This document shows, in pieces, positions 53,910 through 61,765 of a DNA stretch of 64,000 nt. The DNA comes from Bacillota bacterium (GTDB lineage Bacteria; Bacillota; Clostridia; Lachnospirales; Lachnospiraceae): NCBI GenBank assembly GCA_023423335.1, contig JAFAFU010000065.1, positions 1-64,000 on the forward strand, in the 5' to 3' direction. Numbering within the stretch: the first letter of the stretch is position 1; each line of letters opens with the position of its first letter. The notes under the pieces are model-generated. The model saw only the letters and a program-made list of their open reading frames with translations. It did no database searches and was not told the origin of the DNA. Made by a program: the position numbers and the translations under genes.

Positions 53910-55628
53910 TTAGAATACTACACGCTGTTTCAAATAGGTCACTATATCCTTGATTCCTTCGAATCTGGTTATCGCAAGTTTCTCTTCCTCAATTTCCAGA
54001 TTAAAATTACTTTCCAGATACACAATCATATTCATATAATTGATGGAATCCATCCCGATCTCTGCCAGAGTTGATTCTTCTGCCACCATTAGATTTTGAT
54101 CCTCCATCACACCCTTTGTAATTTGAATGACAATATCAGTCATTTGATCAACCTGACTTACCTCAGCAATCTTATTCTCCTTCTGTGCATTTATCTCCTC
54201 ATTCCATTTTTGCAGCATGGTCTTTCTATCTGTTTTTCCGCTTGCAGTATAGGAGATGCTTTCAACCCGGCAAAATCTGTTAGGAATCATATACGACGGC
54301 AATAGTTTCTCCAGTTTTTCTCTCAGAACAGTTTCCTCCATCATCTCGTAGGAAAGATAAAAGCATATTAATTTCTCCGCCTCCTCATCAAAACATGTTA
54401 CGGAAGCCATAATATTATTCAGCTTTAACATATTCGAATCAATATCCTCAAGTTCAATCCGATGTCCCCGCAATTTAATCTGCTGATCTTTTCTCCCCAG
54501 ACATATCAATTTCCTCTCTTCTATGACACCTATATCTCCTGTTCGATATATTCTTTCATAGGGGGCAAAAGGTAATTTAGTAAAGCTTTTCTCGGTCTGC
54601 TCTCTATTATTCAAATACCCCTTTGCCAATCCTGATCCGCCGATACAGATTTCTCCTGTCTCTCCATCAGAAACCGGATGCAGGTGCTCATCCAGTAAAT
54701 ATACCATTGTCTCCTTAATCGGGCTCCCGATATCAATTTTGTCCTTATCCGTCAGATCACTCACAGTGGACCATATTGTGGTTTCTGTAGGACCATACAT
54801 ATTATAAATTCTTGCTTTCGTTTTATTCTTAATTTTCACAAACAACTCATAGGGCAATGCTTCACCGCCGATCATAATTGTTTTCATCCCAGTCAGGCAA
54901 TCAAATTCCGGATCTGCTAACTGAAGCATTTTAAATCTTGAGGGGGTCATCTGTATCATATTCACATTATGTTTTATTAGCATTGCTGCCATCCTCTTCG
55001 GATTGTTCTGTTCCTCTTCGTCTGCAAATACAATCGTCAATCCATGATATAAGGCTAAAACAGATTCCAGGAAGAAGATATCGAAGGTATAATTTGTGAA
55101 GCATGCAATGATATTATTTTCATTAAAATCTATAATAAGTGGTATGGCCTCTATAAAATTAATAAAGCCCTTCCTCATTACTTCCACTGCTTTAGGCCTT
55201 CCGGTCGTCCCCGAGGTATATAAAAGATATGCAATCTCATTAAATTCATCGTCAATGAATTCACAGGTATTATTATTACGCTCAAATTGGTCAGTGATTA
55301 TAACATTCCTGCTGCCAAAGTCATATTGATTCTGAGAAGAGGACAATAGATAAGTAATCCCAGCAAAATCAAGCATATAATCGATGCGCTCCCTGGGCTG
55401 ACTCATGTCAAGCGGCAGAAATGTGATATGGCATTCCAAGCATGCGAAAATAGCTGAAAGAAGCTGAATCGTCCTGGGAAACGCCAGCGCTATGAACGGT
55501 TTTTCCCGCAAAAGCCGCGTTTCATATAAAATATTTTTCATTTGATTAATATTATCACGCAATTCATGTTGTGTATAAATTCTATCCCCTTGAAGTACCG
55601 AGCCCTTAATCTCATTTCTGTAAAACAT
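53910..55628 (-). CDS. NRPS-like adenylation-carrier didomain protein
   Basis: This 572-residue protein has an adenylation domain (about 1-490) and a carrier domain (about 495-572). Core motifs are LLYTSGTTGRPKAVEV (135-150), the FD of TFDIFF with Asp182, YNMYGPTETT (275-284), YRTGDIG near 361, GRKDQQIKLRGHRIELEDID near 378 and TASGKTDRK with the catalytic Lys465. The carrier has GMDSINYMNM with Ser528. The aspartate after F in motif A4 normally binds the alpha-amino group, so an amino acid is the likely substrate. No condensation domain. It could load a starter or a side group for the ketosynthase system. Confidence 0.85.
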   Translation of the reverse strand: MFYRNEIKGSVLQGDRIYTQHELRDNINQMKNILYETRLLREKPFIALAFPRTIQLLSAIFACLECHITFLPLDMSQPRERIDYMLDFAGITYLLSSSQNQYDFGSRNVIITDQFERNNNTCEFIDDEFNEIAYLLYTSGTTGRPKAVEVMRKGFINFIEAIPLIIDFNENNIIACFTNYTFDIFFLESVLALYHGLTIVFADEEEQNNPKRMAAMLIKHNVNMIQMTPSRFKMLQLADPEFDCLTGMKTIMIGGEALPYELFVKIKNKTKARIYNMYGPTETTIWSTVSDLTDKDKIDIGSPIKETMVYLLDEHLHPVSDGETGEICIGGSGLAKGYLNNREQTEKSFTKLPFAPYERIYRTGDIGVIEERKLICLGRKDQQIKLRGHRIELEDIDSNMLKLNNIMASVTCFDEEAEKLICFYLSYEMMEETVLREKLEKLLPSYMIPNRFCRVESISYTASGKTDRKTMLQKWNEEINAQKENKIAEVSQVDQMTDIVIQITKGVMEDQNLMVAEESTLAEIGMDSINYMNMIVYLESNFNLEIEEEKLAITRFEGIKDIVTYLKQRVVF

Positions 55629-55701
55629 AATCTATCCTCCTCGTAAATCATTCCAATATTTCTATGCAGAAACTGATTTTTATCATAAGCCTTCCGCTGA
55701 T

Positions 55702-56133
55702 TTATAAGTTTGTAAAAGCATAGGTAAGTTCACCTTCCGCTGTTCTTTTCCCATCTACGGTAACCAAAACCCTAACCTTTGCCATATTGGCGAATTTCTC
55801 CATATATTCAGCTCGAATCATCAGTTGATCTCCCGGAACAACCGGCCTGATGAATTTAAAAAATGGTATTGAACTTAATTTTCCCCTAATTCTCTGTTCC
55901 TCTGAATCTTTATCATAGAATATAAAGGCTCCGGCCTGAGCTGCCGCTTCAACAAGAAGTACTCCGGGGAAAATAGGTTCACCCTCAAAATGACCCTGTA
56001 CCCAAAATTCATTCATTGTAACATTTTTACAGGCAATCGAAAAATCATTGAATTTATAATCTATAACTTTATCAATAAATATAAATGGATAGCGTTGCTG
56101 CATGATTTTCATAATTTGCTTAATGTCCAACAT
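55702..56133 (-). CDS. fabZ: 3-hydroxyacyl-ACP dehydratase (FabZ-like)
   Basis: This 143-residue hotdog-fold protein removes water from 3-hydroxyacyl-ACP. The active site is intact: GHFEGEPIFPGVLLVEAAAQ supplies the catalytic His and Glu. QRYPFIFIDKVIDY is the N-terminal signature. I start it at the ATG at 56133 (MLDIKQI) with GAAGGA upstream, rather than a GTG six codons earlier. It lies 29 bases after the thioesterase gene. Confidence 0.9.
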   Translation of the reverse strand: MLDIKQIMKIMQQRYPFIFIDKVIDYKFNDFSIACKNVTMNEFWVQGHFEGEPIFPGVLLVEAAAQAGAFIFYDKDSEEQRIRGKLSSIPFFKFIRPVVPGDQLMIRAEYMEKFANMAKVRVLVTVDGKRTAEGELTYAFTNL

Positions 56134-56162
56134 AATTTTCCTTCCCCTCACAAATCCTTTTT

Positions 56163-56603
56163 TTATGAAGTCACAATATATTTTCCCTCATTTTCTTTCA
56201 TCACGTTCAGGAACATATTATGATATATTTCCGGCATAACAAATAAAATTTTATTCCCTTTGGTCAGCGCATGCTCTGTTTTACCCAGAAATGCAGTTTC
56301 TCCGCATTCATTTAATATCTCATACTCAAATACCAGTTTTGTGGTGCAGTTATAAAACAAATACAGCTTCACCGTAACCTCCTGACGGGCTGTAATTGCT
56401 TTCAGATATTTCCCCTCTAAACGAATGACTGGAAATTGAATTTCGTCTTCCTGAAGATCATGAAGGGTTAAATGCAGGATATCCTCCATCAGCTGCATCC
56501 TTGCCTCCTCGATCCACCGAAAATAATTACTGTGATGTACCACTCCATACACATCCGTATCACTAAACCGCACAATTGTTTTATAGACATATGGCTCTGT
56601 CAT
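56163..56603 (-). CDS. Hotdog-fold acyl thioesterase (YbgC/4-HBA-CoA type)
   Basis: This 146-residue protein has RFSDTDVYGVVHHSNYF (about 12-28) with the catalytic Asp, and IEEARMQLMED, typical of the 4-hydroxybenzoyl-CoA thioesterase-like family. It probably hydrolyses a thioester and releases the product or removes stalled chains. It lies between fabG and fabZ with gaps of 16 and 29 bases. Confidence 0.82.
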   Translation of the reverse strand: MTEPYVYKTIVRFSDTDVYGVVHHSNYFRWIEEARMQLMEDILHLTLHDLQEDEIQFPVIRLEGKYLKAITARQEVTVKLYLFYNCTTKLVFEYEILNECGETAFLGKTEHALTKGNKILFVMPEIYHNMFLNVMKENEGKYIVTS

Positions 56604-56619
56604 AGTCTCCCCTCATCCC

Positions 56620-57366
56620 TTAAGCTGTCAATCCCCCATCCACTACCAGTACTTCCCCGTGAATATAATTAGAATAATCAGAAGCCAGAAACATGATAGG
56701 ATAGACGATATCCTCCGGTTTACCAAATCTCCTGGCCGGAATCGATTTAATATATTCCTTCTTTAACAGGTCGGGGATATCATCCAGCATTTCGGTGATA
56801 ATGAATCCCGGTGCAACGGCATTCACATTAATCCCCCTGCCTGCCACCTCTTTTGACAGGCTCTTTGTCAATCCAATCAATCCTGCCTTCGCTGCTGAAT
56901 AATTGGTTTGGCAAGCTTTTCCGATTATTCCGCTTACTGAGGCAATATTTATGATTTTCCCATAATGGTTTGCTATAAAATGAGGTATTAATTGTTTCGT
57001 CAGATAATACACGCCATTCAAATTGACATTAATTACTCTCTCCCAATTATTCTCCGGCATCATTATCATATAAGAATCCTTGGTAATGCCGGCATTGTTA
57101 ATCAAAATATCTATTTTCCCAAAATCTTCCAGAATTTCCTTTGCCGCCTCCGTAACAGCCTTATTATCAGCAATGTCTGCCTTGTATCCCTTAACCTTTA
57201 CTTTGCCGTTACTCCGCTCACTGTCTATATGCTGCGCAATATCCCCTGAGGCTCCATAAATATAAGCCACCTGCGCATTACAATCTGCAAATGCATCCAA
57301 CAGGCTTTTTCCGATGCCCCTGGTTCCACCGGTTATTAATACATTTTTGCCATCAAAATCAAACAT
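56620..57366 (-). CDS. fabG: 3-ketoacyl-ACP reductase (FabG-like)
   Basis: This 248-residue SDR enzyme reduces 3-ketoacyl-ACP with NADPH. It shows ITGGTRGIGKSLLDA at the N-terminus, LINNAGITKD near 89, the Ser in NIASVSGIIGK and the YxxxK pair in NYSAAKAGL, and PGFIITEM near 185. All catalytic residues are present. The start at 57366 (MFDFDGK) follows a GGAG site; a start four codons earlier is possible. Confidence 0.9.
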   Translation of the reverse strand: MFDFDGKNVLITGGTRGIGKSLLDAFADCNAQVAYIYGASGDIAQHIDSERSNGKVKVKGYKADIADNKAVTEAAKEILEDFGKIDILINNAGITKDSYMIMMPENNWERVINVNLNGVYYLTKQLIPHFIANHYGKIINIASVSGIIGKACQTNYSAAKAGLIGLTKSLSKEVAGRGINVNAVAPGFIITEMLDDIPDLLKKEYIKSIPARRFGKPEDIVYPIMFLASDYSNYIHGEVLVVDGGLTA

Positions 57367-57402
57367 ATATGTCTCCATTCCATCATCCCATGATAATCCT
57401 GA

Positions 57403-58398
57403 TCAAGCGCAGCTTAACACAAATGATTCCAAAGTTCCGCTAACTTCTATTCCGTTCACCAATATTTTCTTATATTGTCCGGAACGAATTAAAATTGCAG
57501 CAACTGCAATGCTAAGTGTCATTCCGGCTCCCAGTGTCTCACCCAACAGATCCTTTACAGGAATGATCTTTGGCTTTCCTGTAAAAATCTCATCCACTGC
57601 TTTCTCCTCCGCAGTTCTGAGTCCGCTGCAGGAATCACTGCCCAATAAAATACAATCAATTTCTTTCTCATCCACATTCGATGCTTGAATAGTTTTCATA
57701 ATCAGCTTACTAAATTTCCCGGTCTCATCCTCTGAATCGGTAAATAATGGGGAATATCCCAGACCTGTTTCAGAACCTCCCAGAATATATCCATATTCAC
57801 TTTTACCTTGGTTTGACAACAATAAGGCTGCTGCGCCCTCACCAAACAACGTTGTCTTATATTTAGCCGCTGCATATTCATGAATAGGTTTACAGTATTC
57901 CTCCACTCCGCAGCAAAAAATTTCATTAGCATCCTGTCTCTTTAACAGCCGCATTGTATAATAAACGGTATTTCCTCCCATCAAAAGTGTGCTGGGACCT
58001 TTTAATCCATAATACATGGCAGCATGTCCAATAATTGCATTACTTACAGAATTTGCGAAATCCGTCGGGCTTGCCAGCTCAGGAGTCTTTCTATTGACCA
58101 GCCTTCCGAAATCCATAGTCGTATTAATCGCTCCATAAGCAACATTAACAATAATTCCTGTATCAGCAGGTATGATGCTATCCTCCGGTTTCAAACCATC
58201 CATGCAATCATAGATTGTACTGGTCAGCATTCTGGCAATCCTATTCATGCGCCTTGTTTTTCTATTGTCAAGAAAATTTTCAAAGTCCAGCCGATCCTGT
58301 GAAAGATATGTATTATTCTCAAGATGCTTTAAAACCTGCTCTTCCCGTTTGCCCAGTTTTGATATCAATCCCACGCGTTTAATCACTATTCTGTCCAT
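57403..58398 (-). CDS. Ketosynthase-like protein lacking catalytic residues (KS-beta/chain-length-factor-like)
   Basis: This 331-residue thiolase-fold protein resembles ketosynthases but is shorter. In the nucleophile region it reads GPSTLLMGGNTVYY, so the active-site Cys is replaced by Asn143. The two catalytic histidines are also gone (SDSCSG where NAHGTG is expected, LLGETLGAG where ITGHCLGSAG is expected). FGEGAAALLLS and the GLGYSPLF region keep the fold. Its neighbour at 58480-59676 is an intact ketosynthase, so the pair looks like the KS-alpha/KS-beta heterodimer of type II polyketide and aryl-polyene systems. Classic chain-length factors carry Gln rather than Asn. Function inferred. 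Confidence 0.75.
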   Translation of the reverse strand: MDRIVIKRVGLISKLGKREEQVLKHLENNTYLSQDRLDFENFLDNRKTRRMNRIARMLTSTIYDCMDGLKPEDSIIPADTGIIVNVAYGAINTTMDFGRLVNRKTPELASPTDFANSVSNAIIGHAAMYYGLKGPSTLLMGGNTVYYTMRLLKRQDANEIFCCGVEEYCKPIHEYAAAKYKTTLFGEGAAALLLSNQGKSEYGYILGGSETGLGYSPLFTDSEDETGKFSKLIMKTIQASNVDEKEIDCILLGSDSCSGLRTAEEKAVDEIFTGKPKIIPVKDLLGETLGAGMTLSIAVAAILIRSGQYKKILVNGIEVSGTLESFVLSCA

Positions 58399-58479
58399 GT
58401 CTTTTTCCTCCCTTCCTTACTATTCAGCAAATCATGATACTTTCAGATCAGTCCACTGACAGCTATCATAGAATCCTTT

Positions 58480-59676
58480 TCATCGGATAAACTTTTTTAA
58501 AATGATACAAGCACTATTTCCTGCAAATGCAAAGGAATTTGAAACTGCATAATCTACCGCCACATTCTCAGATTTATGAATTACAATATGAATATTTTCA
58601 TCTGCCTGAAGCGTATTTTCTGTATGAGCGGTTGCGGGTATAAACTGTTCCTTTAGGCTCGCTGCCGCTGCTGCCAGCTCAATGCTGCCTGCAGAACCGA
58701 GGCAATGTCCTGTGATCGACTTGGTGGAGGACAGATAGACATTGGGATTATCCTTAAATAATTTGTTTACCGCTTTCAGCTCAGCCTCATCATTGGCCCT
58801 TGTCCCTGTTCCATGAGCATTGATATATACTTTTTCATCCGTAAATTGAATTTTGGCATCCTTCATAGCTTCTGACATAACCATATAAGCCCCGTCTCCA
58901 TCCGGCTGCGGAGCTGTCATATGATAGGCATCATCCCTTACACTATAGCCTATGACCTCCGCATAAATTTCCGCGCCTCTGCCTACAGCGTGCTCATATT
59001 CCTCAAAAATCATGAATGCGCTGGCCTCACCAATATTGATCCCACTTCTATTCATATCAAACGGCCTGCAATTTCTCTCATCCAATGAGCTTAACGAATG
59101 AAATCCCACCGTGGAAAATTCAGTCAGGCTGTCCGCCCCGCCTGTTACCGCTATCTCAACTTCCCCGTTTCGTATCGCTTCAAGAGCAATTCCAGCCGCC
59201 GCAGTCCCGGAGGCGCATGCAGACATCGTTGTATATACCGGGCCCTTGATTCCCAGCCTTTTCACTATCTGTGTAACAGAGTAGGGAATCATATATACAA
59301 ATTCCTTATTTTCCACATTACCTTCCTTTGTACTTTCAAGATAATTCATCATTTTCTCGTTTCCTGAAAGTGATGTGGCATAGGATAATAAAATATTTTC
59401 CCTGTTTTCTTCCATTATTTTTTTGTTGTCATTTTCCTCCAGCATATCATCAATTGCTTCAAATGCGATTTTATTAATTCGTTCTTCATCCAAATCACAG
59501 TATTTTAATGTATCCTGTATTTGACATGCTATTTTACTGCTGAGTTTATCCGCATCAAATAAAGTAATCTCTGACTGGCCAGGTATGACCTTTTTCAGTG
59601 CTTCCACGAACGCTTTATAGTTTTTAGCATTAGAACATCTTACTCCGATACCCGTGATAACAACTCTTTTCTGCAT
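58480..59676 (-). CDS. Beta-ketoacyl synthase, KS-alpha (FabF-like), catalytically intact
   Basis: This 398-residue condensing enzyme has the nucleophile Cys154 in TTMSACASGTAAAG, His288 in INAHGTGTRANDEAE and His324 in SITGHCLGSAG. It extends an acyl chain on a carrier protein with malonyl units. The gene order KS-alpha then KS-beta, with KR, TE and DH following, matches aryl-polyene-like or type II polyketide clusters. An AAGGTGA site precedes the start. A 36-base gap separates it from the transferase gene upstream. Confidence 0.9.
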   Translation of the reverse strand: MQKRVVITGIGVRCSNAKNYKAFVEALKKVIPGQSEITLFDADKLSSKIACQIQDTLKYCDLDEERINKIAFEAIDDMLEENDNKKIMEENRENILLSYATSLSGNEKMMNYLESTKEGNVENKEFVYMIPYSVTQIVKRLGIKGPVYTTMSACASGTAAAGIALEAIRNGEVEIAVTGGADSLTEFSTVGFHSLSSLDERNCRPFDMNRSGINIGEASAFMIFEEYEHAVGRGAEIYAEVIGYSVRDDAYHMTAPQPDGDGAYMVMSEAMKDAKIQFTDEKVYINAHGTGTRANDEAELKAVNKLFKDNPNVYLSSTKSITGHCLGSAGSIELAAAAASLKEQFIPATAHTENTLQADENIHIVIHKSENVAVDYAVSNSFAFAGNSACIILKKFIR

Positions 59677-59712
59677 ACTGTCACCTTGTACGACAGTGGT
59701 TGGTTCCTGTCC

Positions 59713-60342
59713 TCATACATTTTCCTTTCGTAATATTTTAATAAGTTCCTCCATCACTTTACCTAACCCTACCTCATTTCGAAAAAAAGATACTGCGATG
59801 GTTATACTGCCCGTATCTACCGCCAATGTACTGATATTATGAAAATTCAAATAGTCGATCTGGCAGATTGCACCTGCTGCCGTGCTGATTTTATTCACTT
59901 CATAAAGCTTTAAATCCGTATAAAAAATTCCGACTCGAAGCAGCTTTGCGATTGCCTCCTTCGCACACCACAAATATGAAACGCTCAACCGATAATTATT
60001 CAATAAATTCATTTCATTTTCTGACATAAATACCGAGTATGCATCTTTTGATATCTTCTTGGCACAAATATCAATTCCCGTCGGGAAATAATAATCCGAT
60101 ATTGCTATCGCCGTATATTTTTCATAATAAGATATGGAAATGTTATAATTGGCACTCCCGGATAAAATCATCGGTGCACCTGTCACCATATGCTCCAAGT
60201 GAAGATGAGCTTGATTTTCATCACTGAAAGAGCTCTCAGACCTGCAATTCAATTCCTTCACCATGTCTTTTATATACCGATCATCCAATACCTGCCCATA
60301 CAGCAGATGCAGCTGAAACAAGAAATTATTCTGTTTGTTCAT
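59713..60342 (-). CDS. Second, divergent 4'-phosphopantetheinyl transferase
   Basis: This 209-residue protein has NISISYYEKYTAIA near 67, the metal site in TGIDI (Asp91) and the WCAKEAIAKLL core (125-135). Overall divergence from Sfp is large. The ATG at 60342 overlaps the ACP gene by 17 bases; a TTG nine codons earlier is possible but lacks a better site. The overlap with the ACP gene suggests that this enzyme activates that ACP specifically. Confidence 0.75.
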   Translation of the reverse strand: MNKQNNFLFQLHLLYGQVLDDRYIKDMVKELNCRSESSFSDENQAHLHLEHMVTGAPMILSGSANYNISISYYEKYTAIAISDYYFPTGIDICAKKISKDAYSVFMSENEMNLLNNYRLSVSYLWCAKEAIAKLLRVGIFYTDLKLYEVNKISTAAGAICQIDYLNFHNISTLAVDTGSITIAVSFFRNEVGLGKVMEELIKILRKENV

Positions 60343-60622
60343 TCTTCTTGCTTCTGATACAGTCAGCAATCGTCCTGATATTCTTAAATATATTCATTCC
60401 TTCTTCATTAATCTCCAGCGCGTAATTCGTCCGTAATGCCACCACCAGTTCCAACGTATCAACGGAATCCAGTCCGAGTCCAATATTCTCAGTGTCAAAT
60501 GCGCTGAAAATGGGAGCATCGTAATCAACCTCTTCCTTATTGATATAGTCAATATGCAGTCTGTCAAAAATCAAATCCCTGATTTCTTCCTCTAAACTTA
60601 TGCTGATATTTTCCATTCCCAT
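60326..60622 (-). CDS. Acyl carrier protein
   Basis: This 98-residue acidic helical protein has the phosphopantetheine attachment Ser53 in GLGLDSVDTLELV. A longer loop before it (about 34-48) is like carrier proteins of aryl-polyene and polyketide type rather than FabD-type fatty acid ACPs. An AAGGAGG site lies seven bases before the ATG. It lies between the FkbH-like gene and the divergent transferase. Confidence 0.88.
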   Translation of the reverse strand: MGMENISISLEEEIRDLIFDRLHIDYINKEEVDYDAPIFSAFDTENIGLGLDSVDTLELVVALRTNYALEINEEGMNIFKNIRTIADCIRSKKNEQTE

Positions 60623-60686
60623 ATAATTACCTCCTTATTTTTTATAATTTTTTTACATTTATTAGTTTCTTCCTAAAGCAGCCGCT

Positions 60687-61730
60687 TCAGACCAAGCTCA
60701 TATCCAACCTGTTCGTTATATCCAGATATGCCGGAATGGGAATTTTTTTCTCACCCTGGTATTCCAGTGTTTGCTTTTCCAGCTCCTCCCTGCAGACATG
60801 AAACCCCATAAGTGAATAAGTAATTCCCATAATTCTGTTTCTATCGGTAGGTACATATTCCGCATACAGCCTCACCTGATGATCCTGAGCTGTATTTATA
60901 ATCAACCCCAGCAGAGCCTTACCAATCCCTCTGCTCATTACTCTGCACGAAGTCAGCAAAAGCTTTAGTGTCCACGCAGACTCCTCAATCTTAATCAGAA
61001 CCAGTCCGATTTTTCCATAATAGCCATACTTATCCCTCAGATCCACAATCAGCAATTTATAATTCTCATCAGATATGAATGATTTAAGGTCTTCATAGGA
61101 ATATGTATACCCTGTCGAATTTAGCTGGTGCGTTCTGACGGTTAATTCTTCTGCCCGCTTTAAATCTTCTTCCTTCGCATATTCAATAACCATCTTCATC
61201 CCCAGGGACTCCAAAAATTCCTCCTGAGTACCTGAATAGCTTTCCTCAACCTGTTTTCTCACAATATCACTCTGATACATGCTTCTTCTCAATCTGGAAT
61301 CATCGGTTATATATAATGGATTCATTTCCTCACGATCTAAAAGGGTCTTAATATCTTCCGCATCAATACAGTTTACATCCGGTAAACTATAATTCACTTC
61401 ATCCCTTTCAAATTGCTGGTCGTCTACGAAGGCTACCGAATCCATCGCTATATTTATATTCTTGACAATTACCTGAATATTTTCTGATTTACTGTTCCAA
61501 TTGATCATCGGATATATAAAGTATTCATCCAGTTGGAATTTTTTCAGCTGCTCCATTGCCTGATCATAATTGTTCTTGCTGGCTACGGATTGTAAAATTC
61601 CACGTTTATCAAGCTCTGCTATGACAGAAGCAATATCCTCCCGCAATTCCACCTGCCCATCCTCGCTGATAACACCATGCCATATCGTATTGTCTAAATC
61701 CCATATCACTAATTTCATCTTTCTTTTCAT
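60687..61730 (-). CDS. FkbH-like HAD-superfamily protein with acyltransferase-type C-terminus
   Basis: This 347-residue protein has an N-terminal HAD domain (about 1-165) with LVIWDLDNTIWHGVI, SKNNYDQA and FVDDQQFERDEV. A GNAT-like C-terminal half (about 180-320) has AEELTVRTHQLNSTGY and SCRVMSRGIGKALL. In FK520, oxazolomycin and tetronate pathways such proteins take 1,3-bisphosphoglycerate and load a glyceryl unit onto a carrier protein. It is directly followed by a free ACP, as in those pathways. The loaded unit here is inferred, not shown. Confidence 0.83.
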   Translation of the reverse strand: MKRKMKLVIWDLDNTIWHGVISEDGQVELREDIASVIAELDKRGILQSVASKNNYDQAMEQLKKFQLDEYFIYPMINWNSKSENIQVIVKNINIAMDSVAFVDDQQFERDEVNYSLPDVNCIDAEDIKTLLDREEMNPLYITDDSRLRRSMYQSDIVRKQVEESYSGTQEEFLESLGMKMVIEYAKEEDLKRAEELTVRTHQLNSTGYTYSYEDLKSFISDENYKLLIVDLRDKYGYYGKIGLVLIKIEESAWTLKLLLTSCRVMSRGIGKALLGLIINTAQDHQVRLYAEYVPTDRNRIMGITYSLMGFHVCREELEKQTLEYQGEKKIPIPAYLDITNRLDMSLV

Positions 61731-61765
61731 TGGAATTACTCACCTCCAAAATAGAATAGAGAACT

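Noticed and set aside
50248..59676. Ordinary primary fatty acid synthesis operon
   Set aside because: No FabH, FabD or enoyl reductase is visible, while a dead KS, thioesterase, adenylation didomain, FkbH and exporters are present; still possible that ACC, FabZ and FabG serve both roles.
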